A model generated the notes under the pieces. The model ran no database searches and was not told the DNA's origin. It was given only the letters and a program-made list of their open reading frames with translations. The position numbers were made by a program, and so were the translations under genes. 64,000 nucleotides of DNA, from contig NZ_JACNML010000004.1 of the NCBI RefSeq assembly GCF_020005365.1, forward strand, positions 124,001 to 188,000, given 5' to 3'. Positions 16,971 to 25,877 of the stretch are shown piece by piece. Within the stretch, counting starts at the first letter, position 1; every line of letters starts with the position of its first letter. The DNA comes from Kangiella shandongensis (GTDB lineage Bacteria; Pseudomonadota; Gammaproteobacteria; Enterobacterales; Kangiellaceae).

Positions 16971-17014
16971 ATTCCCGTGAAGGCGATCAGCGGAAGGGCC
17001 CGTGGTGCGGGAAT
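16971..17014. repeat. ATTCCCG...CGGGAAT extragenic palindrome
   Basis: ATTCCCG (16971-16977) and CGGGAAT (17008-17014), within CTGTCATTCCCGTGAAGG...GTGCGGGAATC, match the common type of dispersed palindromic repeat seen between genes of many Proteobacteria. Only one copy is in the window. The rest of the 16756-17117 gap holds element C and no supportable ORF. Confidence 0.45.
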
Positions 17015-17117
17015 CTTGCTCTTGAACATTTCTATTACCACTTCCTTTTCGTAAAACAATCTATGCTTAATCGCTTTAATTCGATACGATGCGGTTAATG
17101 AACCTTTAGGAGTTTTT

Positions 17118-17378
17118 ATGTCTTCCGAAATTGATATCCGAATGGCTTTGCGCGCATATCAGAAAATTATTGAGTTGGGTGAGAAACGTGGAAATAAGCA
17201 TCATTTCAAAGGTATTAACGCTTATTCAGATCTGGATGGTTACAACGTTGATTTGACCGATGACAAGGTGACCTTGAGTATTAATTTCCATAGTAAGTAT
17301 AACTTGGAGTATAAAAGCGTTTTGGACAAAGACGAATTTATGGAGAAGTTACAGAAGATTGATAAGTATAAAAAATAA
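17118..17378 (+). CDS. Small conserved protein, DUF3081-like
   Basis: An 86-residue soluble, charged protein starting MSSEIDIRMALRAYQKIIEL and containing INAYSDLDGYNVDLTDD and INFHSKYNLEY. Length and pattern resemble the DUF3081 family of small gammaproteobacterial proteins, which has no known function; this match is from memory. TTTAGGAG gives a good ribosome site before ATG 17118. It is flanked by a large intergenic region and an unrelated hydrolase gene and appears monocistronic. Confidence 0.6.
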   Translation: MSSEIDIRMALRAYQKIIELGEKRGNKHHFKGINAYSDLDGYNVDLTDDKVTLSINFHSKYNLEYKSVLDKDEFMEKLQKIDKYKK

Positions 17379-17470
17379 CGGTTCCTTTTAATAACTTTTT
17401 TCTTTGCATCTAAAGTTAATGTTTCACTTCTCTATTAAGTTAAGGTTATTATTTAATTAAAGGAGCTAAG

Positions 17471-18829
17471 ATGCTAAGAGTATGCTTATCTATTGGTTTA
17501 GTCTTATTGCTATTGGGCTATACCGCTCATTCTGAGGCTGAGCAGAAGCAAGAAATCGAAGAATTATCACAGTCTTTACAAGTCTTAGAAGCTTTCGGTT
17601 TTTCTGGTGTTGTTAGCATTAAAGCAAAAGACCAGGTGCTGCTGCAGGAAGCTTACGGGTATGCTAACGTAAAGACCAGAACATCTAACACCATTGATAC
17701 AAAGTTCCCTTTGCTTTCAATGACGAAACCCATGTTGGCTGCAGGGATTCTGTTATTAGAGGAGCAGGGGAAGGTAGAACTTAATGCGTCCATCAGCGAC
17801 TACGTGCCCAGTCTACACTCTGATAAAATTCCGATTACACTTCATCATCTGTTAACCCATACGTCAGGTCTGGTACCGAATAAAAAGGTGCGCCAAAAAG
17901 ATATTAATGAGTTTCTAAAACAGGTGAATGACCTTGATAGAGATTCTATGTCTGGAATTAAGCGACGATACTGTAATATGTGTTATAGCTTGGTGGCCGC
18001 GGTGCTGGAAATAATATCGGAAATCTCGTGGCGAGACTCTATGGAGCAGTGGGTTCTTAAGGCGTCGGGTATGGAAAATGCCCGCATCATGCGAGCTGCT
18101 CGCAGCTCGGATATTGCAACAGGGTACCGAGATCATCCCTTAGTCAGCCAGCCCATGGTGATGTCCGATGGGCCGGACTACATTAATGAAATGTGGTGGT
18201 CGGTGGCGGGTGCTAGAGGAGTAGCTGCTGATGTCAATGACGTGCTTCATTGGCTGGAGTCATTGCAATCGGATCGTCTACTATCAGCCGAGTCCCGCCA
18301 AAAAATGTTTACCCGCTATATCGGCGATCAGGGTTATGGCTGGCATATTGATGAAAGCAATGGGCAAAAGCGTTACTGGAAAGGTGGTGGGGCTCCTATG
18401 TATGAAACTCAGATGGTTATTTATCCCGATACAGATATCAAAGTTGTACTGCTACTTAATAACAATATGGGCTGGCGAGTCCCTGTGTGGAGATTAATTG
18501 AAAACTCATTATTTTCTGGAGATATTGCTCAGCTGCCGACAGATGAACTTAAAGAACCTACTGTATCATTTACAAAACTGGTTAATGAAAGTGAAACGGT
18601 TGCATTAACGGTTATGGATTCCAGTTCTGTAACCGTCAAAATAGAACAGTTAAATAACGAAGAAAGCCATACGGTGAATTTATTGTTTGATGCAGAGCAT
18701 GATCGTTATTTAGGCTTAAGACCTCGCAGTGGCGAGAGTGGCTTTGCCATCTACCAATTACGGCGAGAAGGTGATGAGTTCGGGTTAACGCTACCGAGTG
18801 GTGAGAGCTATCAGTTGATCGAACATTGA
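17471..18829 (+). CDS. Secreted beta-lactamase-fold serine hydrolase
   Basis: A 452-residue exported protein (signal peptide to about residue 23, ending HSEA) of the class C beta-lactamase/esterase/PBP4* family. The catalytic SxxK is SMTK near residue 80, the YxN motif is YCN in RRYCNMCYSL, and LLTHTSGL is the usual family loop. GYGWHIDE and RYWKGGGAP supply the third-motif region (KGGG in place of KTG or HxG). A C-terminal beta-rich domain of about 100 residues follows. Members hydrolyse D-Ala peptides, esters or beta-lactams; true resistance activity should not be assumed. The gene stands alone and ends at a strong terminator. Confidence 0.8.
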   Translation: MLRVCLSIGLVLLLLGYTAHSEAEQKQEIEELSQSLQVLEAFGFSGVVSIKAKDQVLLQEAYGYANVKTRTSNTIDTKFPLLSMTKPMLAAGILLLEEQGKVELNASISDYVPSLHSDKIPITLHHLLTHTSGLVPNKKVRQKDINEFLKQVNDLDRDSMSGIKRRYCNMCYSLVAAVLEIISEISWRDSMEQWVLKASGMENARIMRAARSSDIATGYRDHPLVSQPMVMSDGPDYINEMWWSVAGARGVAADVNDVLHWLESLQSDRLLSAESRQKMFTRYIGDQGYGWHIDESNGQKRYWKGGGAPMYETQMVIYPDTDIKVVLLLNNNMGWRVPVWRLIENSLFSGDIAQLPTDELKEPTVSFTKLVNESETVALTVMDSSSVTVKIEQLNNEESHTVNLLFDAEHDRYLGLRPRSGESGFAIYQLRREGDEFGLTLPSGESYQLIEH

Positions 18830-18832
18830 TAC

Positions 18833-18863
18833 AAAAAAGCCCGCAAAGTGTGGGCTTTTGTTT
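18833..18863. terminator. Bidirectional intrinsic terminator
   Basis: AAAAGCCCGCA, loop AAG, TGTGGGCTTTT (one G-T pair) followed by GTTTT. It lies between the convergent serine hydrolase and fabB and has A/T runs on both sides. Confidence 0.8.
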
Positions 18864-18878
18864 TGACTATTAGTCGTA

Positions 18879-20090
18879 CTAGACTTTTTCGAATAAAAGC
18901 GAACAGTTAGTACCGCCGAACCCAAAGCTGTTGGATAAGAAGCTTTTAACTTCTGTATCATCCATCCTCTGCTGAACAATCGGTAGAGCTGCTGCTTTCT
19001 CATCAAGCTCTTTGATATTCGCTGAGGCTGCGATGAAGTTATTCTGCATCATGATTAACGAATAAATGGCTTCGTGGACACCGGTTGCACCTAATGAATG
19101 ACCTGCTAAGGACTTAGTCGAGGCAATATAAGGTACTTTTTCTGGGAACACTTCTTTGATGGCTTCTAATTCGGCCGTATCACCAACCGGTGTACTGGTG
19201 CCGTGAGTATTGATGTAGTCAACGGGATTTGAAGTATTCGCTAATGCTTGTTTCATGCAGCGCACCGCACCTTCACCAGATGGCGCGACCATATCATAAC
19301 CATCCGATGTTGCGCCGTAGCCGGTAATTTCAGCATAGATTTTTGCACCACGGGCCTTGGCATGTTCGTACTCTTCAAGAACCAGACAGCCACCCCCCGA
19401 CGAAATCACAAACCCATCACGGGTTGCGTCATATGGACGCGAAGCCGTTTCTGGGCTGTCATTATATTTGCTCGATAGAGCGCCCATAGCATCGAATAAT
19501 ACTGTTAAACGCCAATCTTCTTCTTCACCGCCGCCAGCGAACATAATGTCCTGTTTACCCAGGGCGATTTGCTCATAGGCATTACCGATACAGTGCGCAC
19601 TGGTCGCACAGGCTGAGGTGATGGAGTAGTTGATGCCTTTAATTTTAAAAGGTGTCGCCAGACAGGCAGAGGTGGTGCTGCCCATGGTTTTCGGAACAGC
19701 GTATGGCCCAATGCGTTTGGCACCGCGTTTTTTGGCTATATCAATAGCCTCGACCTGCGTGCTCTGTGAACCGCCGCCTGAGCCCATGATAAGGCCTGTG
19801 CGGTAGTTGGAAACCTGGTCGTCATTTAGCCTCGCATCGTCAATCGCCTGCTGCATTGAAATATAGGCATAGGCCGCGCCATCGCCCATGAAGCGCAGTT
19901 TTTTACGGTCAATATGCTCGGAAGTATCTATGTCTGGTTTTCCGGCTAAATGGCTGCGTAACCCATGCTCTTCATAGGCTTCCACTTTTTTTATGCCGGA
20001 TTTCCCTTCCACTAATGATTGTTTAACGTCTTCGACATTATTTCCAAGGCAGGATACGATGCCCATGCCTGTCACTACTACTCTTTTCAC
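18879..20090 (-). CDS. fabB: 3-oxoacyl-ACP synthase I
   Basis: A 403-residue KAS I, which elongates acyl chains with malonyl-ACP and is needed for unsaturated fatty acids. The Cys-His-His triad is seen as [11 protein letters not shown] (nucleophile Cys), [14 protein letters not shown] and [12 protein letters not shown]. The C-terminal [14 protein letters not shown] closes the thiolase fold. It lies 46 bp downstream of fabA on the same strand, the usual fabA-fabB operon that feeds cis-decenoyl-ACP into unsaturated chains. Start ATG 20090 matches the family N-terminus [13 protein letters not shown]. Confidence 0.96.
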   Translation of the reverse strand: MKRVVVTGMGIVSCLGNNVEDVKQSLVEGKSGIKKVEAYEEHGLRSHLAGKPDIDTSEHIDRKKLRFMGDGAAYAYISMQQAIDDARLNDDQVSNYRTGLIMGSGGGSQSTQVEAIDIAKKRGAKRIGPYAVPKTMGSTTSACLATPFKIKGINYSITSACATSAHCIGNAYEQIALGKQDIMFAGGGEEEDWRLTVLFDAMGALSSKYNDSPETASRPYDATRDGFVISSGGGCLVLEEYEHAKARGAKIYAEITGYGATSDGYDMVAPSGEGAVRCMKQALANTSNPVDYINTHGTSTPVGDTAELEAIKEVFPEKVPYIASTKSLAGHSLGATGVHEAIYSLIMMQNNFIAASANIKELDEKAAALPIVQQRMDDTEVKSFLSNSFGFGGTNCSLLFEKV

Positions 20091-20136
20091 AATAACACTC
20101 GCTTATTGAAAGTTTTCTGTATTGTATAGTGTTTTA

Positions 20137-20649
20137 CTAGAAGTTGTCTGTAGACTGGAACAAACCTACACGCAAATCTTTTGTGGTATAGATTTCTTTG
20201 CCATCCACCAGCATTTTGCCGTCGGCGATAACCAGCTTTAACTTTCTAGTAATGACTCGCTTAATATCAATTATATAGGTTACGAGCTTGGATGTCGGCA
20301 ATACCTGCCCAGTAAATTTTATTTCGCCAGAGCCTAGTGCACGACCTTTTCCGGGGAAGCCTTTCCAGGGTAAGAAAAAGCCCGCGAGTTGCCAAAGCGC
20401 ATCAACGCCCAGGCAACCTGGCATAACCGGATCACCCTCAAAATGACAGTCGAAAAACCATAAGTCAGGCTTAATGTCGAGTTCAGCAACAATTTGCCCT
20501 TTATCATATTCGCCACCGGTTTCCTGAATGTTGGTGATACGGTCCATCATCAACATGTTAGGAAGAGGGAGTCGTGCATTTCCTTCGCCAAATAATTTGC
20601 CATGACCACAATCCAGCAGGTCCTGCTTACTGTAGGAAGATTTTTGCAT
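20137..20649 (-). CDS. fabA: 3-hydroxydecanoyl-ACP dehydratase/isomerase
   Basis: A 170-residue FabA, the bifunctional enzyme that dehydrates 3-hydroxydecanoyl-ACP and isomerises the product to cis-3-decenoyl-ACP. [32 protein letters not shown] (active His and Asp) and the hotdog core are typical. The frame extends to an ATG at 20715, but start 20649 ([12 protein letters not shown]) matches E. coli FabA in length and N-terminus, so the shorter form is preferred. Together with fabB it makes unsaturated fatty acids. A perfect 16-bp palindrome lies 128 bp upstream (20777-20792). Confidence 0.94.
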   Translation of the reverse strand: MQKSSYSKQDLLDCGHGKLFGEGNARLPLPNMLMMDRITNIQETGGEYDKGQIVAELDIKPDLWFFDCHFEGDPVMPGCLGVDALWQLAGFFLPWKGFPGKGRALGSGEIKFTGQVLPTSKLVTYIIDIKRVITRKLKLVIADGKMLVDGKEIYTTKDLRVGLFQSTDNF

Positions 20650-20776
20650 AACGGATGATGCCTTGCGTGCTTGAATAAGCGTTTTTGAGTAAAGCCCTAT
20701 TATGCCTGCTTGCAAGGTACAAGGTGGTATGGACAGTGAAAATTATGCAGTTATGGTTCTGTAACATGCTGATATA

Positions 20777-20792
20777 TAACTATTAATAGTTA
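20777..20792. promoter_or_regulatory. Perfect 16-bp palindrome between fabA and DUF885 gene
   Basis: TAACTATTAATAGTTA is its own reverse complement. It is in the 329-bp gap between divergent fabA and the second DUF885 gene. It does not match the FabR (TGTACA-centred) or FadR patterns I know. It may be an operator for either gene or a simple AT-rich dyad. I see no ORF in the rest of the gap. Confidence 0.35.
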
Positions 20793-20978
20793 ATGTAAAG
20801 ATTTGTCATGATGCTTGCTGTGGGTGGAATCTATTGCTGTGCGTATGCAACACTTTGTTACGAGTTTGCTTTGTCTTGTGATTTAGCCAAAGGTATAGTT
20901 GATTTTAATCAATTATAAGCCGTTCATGCGGCCTTGTTTACATAATATTTAATGAATACTTTCGTTAGAGGAGTCCCT

Positions 20979-22838
20979 ATGAAATCCAAAACGTTTCAGC
21001 TCTCAGCCGTTGCTTTAACAGTAGTGTTAACTGCTTGTAACGGTGAAGAGGCTAAGAAGCCAGACGCTCAACCAAAAGCAAAGGTGGAGCAAACCGCGGC
21101 TGAGAAGCCTGTAGCGAAAAGCCAGGAACAGCAGTTGTCAGAAGCTGAAAAAGCCAATGCCATCTATGAGGCCTATTGGGAAGAAAATTTAAAGTTGAAT
21201 CCCTTAAACGCGACCTTTATGGGTGATCATCGCTACAACGATCGTTTGGGCGACTTTGGCACGGAAAAGGGGCGCGCTGAATCACTGGCTTTCAGCAAAA
21301 AGTACTTACAGAAAATTGGTCAAATCGACGAGTCTCAACTGGAAGGACAGGACTTACTCAGTTACCAGATCTTCAAGAATGAGCGGCAGGCTGAAATTGA
21401 GGGCGAAAAGTTCCCTGATTATATGCAGCCGATTCAGCAGTTCTATAACCCCTTCAATTTTTTCGCCATGTTGGGTTCAGGCCAAAGTGCACAGCCATTC
21501 AATACCGTTAAAGATTACGAAAATTGGTTAAGTCGTCTGGAACAGGCCTATTCTGGCGTTGACGTGCTTATTAAAAATATGCGCACAGGTATGGACAATG
21601 GGGTAGTGCAGCCGAAGGCTCTGATGGTAAAAGTGGTTCCGCAGCTAAAAGCCCATATGGTTGATGATGTAGAGCAAAGCCTGTTCTATACACCGATCAA
21701 AAACATGCCAGAAGACTTCTCGCCAAAAGAGAAACAGCGTTTAACCGCTGAGTACGTTAAAACCATCAAAACCATGGTAGTCCCAATGTACACCAAGATG
21801 CATGACTTTATTAAGGATGAGTATATTCCTGCTGCCCGTGATACGGCTGGTATGGTTGCTTTGCCGAACGGTAAAGAATGGTATGCATTCAAGGTTAAAC
21901 AAACCACCAGTACCGATTTAACACCAGACGAGATTCACCAGATTGGTTTGGACGAAGTTGCGCGTATCCACAAAGAAATGCAGGGCGTGATGGATGAGGT
22001 TGGCTTTGAAGGTACTTTGCAGGAGTTTTTCGAGTTTACCAAGAATGACCCGCAATTTATTTTTGAATCTAAAGAAGACATGCTACAGGCCTATGAAGAT
22101 CTGCGTACCAAGTTAGATAAAACTGCTCCAGATTTGTTCAAAGTGATCCCAGAGGCACAGTTTGAAATTCGTCCTGTCGAAGCTTTCCGTGAGGAGTCGT
22201 CTTCGTCAGCTTCATATCAGCGACCTGCGCCAGATGGTTCGCGTCCGGGGATTTTCTATGTCAACACTTATGACTTGAGTGCACGCCCGACATGGACTGT
22301 GGAGTCACTTTATTTACATGAAGCGGTTCCGGGACACCACTTCCAGATTTCAACGCAACAAGAGCTGGAAGATATCCCTAACTTCCGTCGTTTTGGTGGA
22401 ACAACGGCCTATATCGAAGGCTGGGGGCTGTATTCTGAATCACTGGGTAAAGAGATGGGTGTTTATACCGATCCTTACCAGTACTACGGTGCTTTAAGTG
22501 CGGAATTATGGCGTGCCATTCGCCTGGTTGTCGATACTGGTCTTCATGCGAAAGGTTGGACACGCCAGGAAGTTTTGGATTATATGGAGAAGAACTCAGC
22601 AGCAGCTGAAGCGCGCCGCGTATCTGAAGCCGAACGTTTTATGGCCATTCCAAGTCAGGCGTTGGCTTATAAAATTGGTCAGTTGAAAATACGCGAGCTA
22701 AGAACTTTGGCTGAGAACGAGCTGGGTGACAAGTTCGATATTCGCGAATTCCACTATCAGGTTCTTAAAGATGGTGCGCTACCGCTGAATATCCTGGAAA
22801 AGAAAATTAAAACGTGGATAAATAGCCAGAAAGCTTAG
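20979..22838 (+). CDS. DUF885 metallopeptidase lipoprotein (copy 2)
   Basis: A 619-residue lipoprotein, paralogue of the gene at 11072-12919. The frame can be read from ATG 20952, but AGAGGAG five bases before ATG 20979 fixes that start and gives a clean signal peptide with lipobox LTAC. The zinc motif is HEAVPGHHFQ, with IEGWGLYSE supplying the third ligand. Shared blocks with copy 1 include LNPLNATFMGDHRYNDRL, MLGSGQSAQPFNTVKDYENW and VVDTGLHAKGW. After the lipobox, a linker of about 35 residues rich in K, A, E and Q spans to the domain. It is probably an envelope-bound peptidase; substrate unknown. Confidence 0.87.
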   Translation: MKSKTFQLSAVALTVVLTACNGEEAKKPDAQPKAKVEQTAAEKPVAKSQEQQLSEAEKANAIYEAYWEENLKLNPLNATFMGDHRYNDRLGDFGTEKGRAESLAFSKKYLQKIGQIDESQLEGQDLLSYQIFKNERQAEIEGEKFPDYMQPIQQFYNPFNFFAMLGSGQSAQPFNTVKDYENWLSRLEQAYSGVDVLIKNMRTGMDNGVVQPKALMVKVVPQLKAHMVDDVEQSLFYTPIKNMPEDFSPKEKQRLTAEYVKTIKTMVVPMYTKMHDFIKDEYIPAARDTAGMVALPNGKEWYAFKVKQTTSTDLTPDEIHQIGLDEVARIHKEMQGVMDEVGFEGTLQEFFEFTKNDPQFIFESKEDMLQAYEDLRTKLDKTAPDLFKVIPEAQFEIRPVEAFREESSSSASYQRPAPDGSRPGIFYVNTYDLSARPTWTVESLYLHEAVPGHHFQISTQQELEDIPNFRRFGGTTAYIEGWGLYSESLGKEMGVYTDPYQYYGALSAELWRAIRLVVDTGLHAKGWTRQEVLDYMEKNSAAAEARRVSEAERFMAIPSQALAYKIGQLKIRELRTLAENELGDKFDIREFHYQVLKDGALPLNILEKKIKTWINSQKA

Positions 22839-22862
22839 GCTACAGCATAGAGTAAGAAAGAC

Positions 22863-22887
22863 AAAGCCGGCAAATGCCGGCTTTTTT
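22863..22887 (+). terminator. Intrinsic terminator
   Basis: AAAGCCGGC-AAAT-GCCGGCTTT followed by TTT, 25 bp after the DUF885 stop codon. Confidence 0.88.
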
Positions 22888-22968
22888 GTATTGGGTGCAT
22901 CTAATTCAACGCGATAGCCCCTCTATATAAATAACTATGAAGCAAAGTAAATTGATGAGGGGTTTTAT

Positions 22969-23328
22969 ATGACCGCAATAGTTGTTCCTGTAACGTTATT
23001 TATTTGCACGACGATAGTGCTCATCGGCTTTTTCTATTTAAGCCATAAAAATAAACGTATTATTCTGGATACCATTCAAAAGTCGATTGATAGCGGTAAT
23101 CCGTTAACTCCAGAGCTGTTGGAGCAGATCAGTAATGTTCAGCCACCAAGAGTTAAGGACTTACGACGAGGCATAGTGCTATTATCAATAGGCGTTGCCA
23201 GTTTTGTTGCTGGCTTATTGTTTTCAGATCCTGATGTCAGTGAGGCATTTAAAATCATTGCCTTACTGCCGGGTTTCATCGGTATTGGGTTTTTAATTGT
23301 CTGGAAAATGAACCGATATAAAGACTAA
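22969..23328 (+). CDS. Small membrane protein, DUF6249-like
   Basis: A 119-residue inner-membrane protein with one N-terminal hydrophobic helix (VPVTLFICTTIVLIGFFYL), a polar section with IQKSIDSGNPLTPELLEQI, and two C-terminal helices. The pattern fits the DUF6249 group, often encoded just before an ECF sigma factor. Here a sigma gene follows after 4 bp, so the two are probably co-translated. The protein may take part in sensing or holding the sigma factor, which is inference from position. GAGGGGTTTTAT precedes ATG 22969. Confidence 0.6.
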   Translation: MTAIVVPVTLFICTTIVLIGFFYLSHKNKRIILDTIQKSIDSGNPLTPELLEQISNVQPPRVKDLRRGIVLLSIGVASFVAGLLFSDPDVSEAFKIIALLPGFIGIGFLIVWKMNRYKD

Positions 23329-23332
23329 TGTA

Positions 23333-23884
23333 ATGAGCAGTCATAGTTCCGATGGTCAGCTGATCACCCGAGTGGTGACGGTTAACGATCAGGAAGCCTT
23401 TGCTGAGCTGGTACAGCGCTACCAGTCGGCCATTCGCCAGTTTTGTCGCCGGTTAACTGCCGGGGATTATTTTTTGGCTGATGATATTGCTCAGGAGACC
23501 TTCTGGCTGGCGTATCAGAAGATATCGACCTTTCAGGGAAAGGGAAGTTTCAGCTCATGGCTGCATACCATCGCTTACCGTCAGTTTTTAAAGCATGCAG
23601 GGAGCCAGTCTACAGAAGTTTATGAGGACGATTCTCACACATTAGATGAAAGCACTGATAAAGCAATGGAAGCTGACATTATGGCTGAGAAACTGATGAA
23701 GCAGTTATCGTTGGCTGAGAGAGTTACGATTACCTTGTCTTATTCTGCGGGTATGTCACATCAGGAAATTGCAGATATCACCGGTTTCGCTCTGGGGACC
23801 GTTAAGTCCCACATCAAGCGCGGCAAAGATAAGCTGACATCCATCGTGCAACAGAAACCACCATTAACATTAACCCCTCAGTAG
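23333..23884 (+). CDS. ECF-type RNA polymerase sigma factor
   Basis: A 183-residue sigma-70 family factor with region 2 (FAELVQRYQSAIRQFCRRL, DDIAQETFWLAYQKI) and region 4 (MSHQEIADITGFALGTVKSHI), and no region 1 or 3, so it is an ECF sigma. It lies in a three-gene cluster with membrane proteins on both sides (22969-23328 and 23898-24191), the usual layout when sigma activity is held by a membrane partner. Its regulon is unknown; the secreted redoxin at 24266 is the nearest candidate target (inference). Confidence 0.85.
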   Translation: MSSHSSDGQLITRVVTVNDQEAFAELVQRYQSAIRQFCRRLTAGDYFLADDIAQETFWLAYQKISTFQGKGSFSSWLHTIAYRQFLKHAGSQSTEVYEDDSHTLDESTDKAMEADIMAEKLMKQLSLAERVTITLSYSAGMSHQEIADITGFALGTVKSHIKRGKDKLTSIVQQKPPLTLTPQ

Positions 23885-23897
23885 AGGTAAGGAGTTT

Positions 23898-24191
23898 ATG
23901 ATGATTGAAAAATTACTCGCTTATCACCAGACTTTAGTCTCGCCAGAGTTTGTCGAGCGTGTGATGCAGCGAATTGAAAAGCGGTTTAAGCAACGCTCAA
24001 TGATCCTGGGGCTATTTACACTACTGGGTATTGTTACAGGCAGTATTGGCTTTTTGTTACTGTGGCCTGACAATTTCCTCGGTTATCTGAATGGCCTCGA
24101 TCAATCGAGCCTGCTGCTGTTAAGCGTTTTGTTAGTTGGGTTTGGGGCTTTTATGGTGTGGTTAATGAATGATGAGTTTGAGAGTCCCTAA
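23898..24191 (+). CDS. Small two-helix membrane protein, candidate anti-sigma partner
   Basis: A 97-residue protein with a polar N-terminal region of about 35 residues (HQTLVSPEFVERVMQRIEKR) and two hydrophobic helices, giving both ends a cytoplasmic location. It lies 13 bp after an ECF sigma gene. No zinc-binding HxxxCxxC motif is seen, so it is not a classic ZAS anti-sigma. A role in restraining the sigma factor is inferred only from position. GTAAGGAG precedes the ATG. Confidence 0.6.
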   Translation: MMIEKLLAYHQTLVSPEFVERVMQRIEKRFKQRSMILGLFTLLGIVTGSIGFLLLWPDNFLGYLNGLDQSSLLLLSVLLVGFGAFMVWLMNDEFESP

Positions 24192-24265
24192 GCCACACTT
24201 TTCTTTGTAACAATTTCTCGTAAGCCGTCTCTAATTATTAACTTTAATAATGGAGTCGTTTATTT

Positions 24266-24904
24266 ATGCAATACCTGTTGAAATTTTTTGTCACTATCGC
24301 CCTGGTTATGGCAACCATGACTGTGACTGCTATTGATCGTACTCAAGTTGTCGATGATCCGAATGACGTTGCGCCACTGCTAATTGGTCAGAAAGCACCG
24401 GATATCATTCTATTTGATAGCGAAGGGACGCCATTCAAACTGTTGGAGAAAGTATCAAAACAGCCCACCATATTGCTTTTCTATCGAGGTGGATGGTGCC
24501 CGTTCTGTAATGCTCAGCTCAGCCAGATTCAGGAGGTTGAAGGCGATTTGCGAGCCATGGGATACCAGTTACTGGCGATTAGTCCGGATACGCCAAGTGC
24601 GTTGGCCAAAACCAGTAAAGAGCGGGCGCTGGACTACCAGCTAGTGTCTGATTTTCAGCTGGAAGCAACCAGAAAGTTTGGCCTGGCTTTTCATATACCT
24701 AATGAGTACCGTGAAAAAATTGAGTCGATAGGTGGTAAAACGGCGCGTCTGGCCGGGGATGACAAGAGTACCTTGCCGGTACCTGCGGTTTTTATACTGG
24801 ATAGAGAAGGCGTGATTCAGTTCCAGTACGCCAACCCCAATTATAAAGTGCGTATCGAGCCTGAGTTATTGTTGACGGCTGCTCGTCTCGCAGTTGAAAA
24901 GTAG
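24266..24904 (+). CDS. Exported peroxiredoxin-like protein (AhpC/TSA fold)
   Basis: A 212-residue thioredoxin-fold protein with a signal peptide (LLKFFVTIALVMATMTVTA). The active site is FYRGGWCPFCNAQL, where the first Cys is the peroxidatic position and the CPFC pair may form an intramolecular disulfide, as in the PRX-like-2 group. LLAISPDTPSALAKTS and VPAVFILDREGVIQFQY are further core strands. It probably reduces peroxides or disulfides in the periplasm. It is 74 bp after the sigma cluster and could be its target. Confidence 0.78.
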   Translation: MQYLLKFFVTIALVMATMTVTAIDRTQVVDDPNDVAPLLIGQKAPDIILFDSEGTPFKLLEKVSKQPTILLFYRGGWCPFCNAQLSQIQEVEGDLRAMGYQLLAISPDTPSALAKTSKERALDYQLVSDFQLEATRKFGLAFHIPNEYREKIESIGGKTARLAGDDKSTLPVPAVFILDREGVIQFQYANPNYKVRIEPELLLTAARLAVEK

Positions 24905-24917
24905 TCGATATGAAAGA

Positions 24918-24946
24918 AAGCGCTGTTCGTTACAGCGCTTCTTTTA
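24918..24946 (+). terminator. Intrinsic terminator
   Basis: AAGCGCTGT-TCGTT-ACAGCGCTT, a perfect 9-bp stem, then CTTTTAT. Between the convergent redoxin and ygfZ. Confidence 0.82.
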
Positions 24947-24956
24947 TCTAAAGGGG

Positions 24957-25877
24957 CTACGACAAGAGCTTGATGTTAATTTTGTCATCGCCAATGACCA
25001 GCTCCTCTTCTAATGCACTGTCATTCAGGCTAATCAAGCAATAGGTTTTTCCGTCAAAGACCGTGGTGCGGATCAGCTCCCCCACTTTCTTATCATTGCT
25101 GTTATAAACTTTGGTTAATTCTGCCAGCTCAACCGAGGAGTCGGTGGAGGTTAACACCGAGTGTATTTTCAGTTTGCCGCGGTAGTGCATACGGGCAACG
25201 ATTTCCTGCCCGGTATAACAGCCCTTATCAAAGCTAACACCGCCAACCTGAGGTAGACCAATATTGGCCGGTAGGTGTTTTTCAATGGAGGTTGAGCTGA
25301 ATATTGGCAGGTGAGCTTGTAGCTCAATATAATCCCAAGCATTTTTATCAGCGAGCGTAGTCCCTGTTAGCATTTCAACCAGTTCGCCTGCGCGATCTTT
25401 TCGGCTGATAAGGATTGAGGCGTTGAACAGGCTATTCAGGTGAATGTCGTAAATGCCGTTATGGTTAGTCACGGAAAGGACTTCCATGTCGGTTACGTTA
25501 TTGCCCTGAGCTTTTTGGGTATGCCCCCAAAGTTCATAATCCTTGCTGGCATCGACCAGTTCGGTTTGGAAAAATGCCGCGTACTTGGACAGTGTATCGA
25601 GGCTATGCTGCAGGGTATCTTTTGGCAAAAGCATTAAATAGTGCTGCTCAAATTTCATGACGTAAAACACACTGTGCAAACGGCCTTTGACGTTACATAG
25701 ACCGCCGAGACTGGCCTGCTCGTCGTTGACATCATTCATGTCACAAGTCAGCTGTCCCTGAAGTAATTTCAGGCTGTCTTCGCCCGAGACTTGAATAATG
25801 CCGTAGTTTCCAAGCTCGCAGGCAATGTTTTGGAGTTGAGGAATATGCTGGGTTGCATCTTGATTGGTGAAATTCAT
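24957..25877 (-). CDS. ygfZ: YgfZ/GcvT-like folate-binding Fe-S maintenance protein
   Basis: A 306-residue homologue of E. coli YgfZ, a tetrahydrofolate-dependent protein that supports iron-sulfur enzymes and tRNA thiolation. The family signature KGCYTGQEIVARMHYRGK holds the functional Cys. The N-terminal VSGEDSLKLLQGQLTCD is also typical. The frame extends to a TTG at 25922, but ATG 25877 preceded by AAGGG (MNFTNQDA) is the better start. It is divergent from sdhE-ygfX, the same arrangement as in many Gammaproteobacteria. Confidence 0.9.
   Translation of the reverse strand: MNFTNQDATQHIPQLQNIACELGNYGIIQVSGEDSLKLLQGQLTCDMNDVNDEQASLGGLCNVKGRLHSVFYVMKFEQHYLMLLPKDTLQHSLDTLSKYAAFFQTELVDASKDYELWGHTQKAQGNNVTDMEVLSVTNHNGIYDIHLNSLFNASILISRKDRAGELVEMLTGTTLADKNAWDYIELQAHLPIFSSTSIEKHLPANIGLPQVGGVSFDKGCYTGQEIVARMHYRGKLKIHSVLTSTDSSVELAELTKVYNSNDKKVGELIRTTVFDGKTYCLISLNDSALEEELVIGDDKINIKLLS

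Noticed and set aside
17471-18829. A true AmpC resistance beta-lactamase
   Set aside because: It has SxxK and YxN but KGGG in place of KTG and an extra C-terminal domain, which fits the broader esterase/peptidase group.
20716-20978. FabR or FadR operator near fabA
   Set aside because: No sequence close to the known consensus was seen; only the unrelated AT-rich palindrome.
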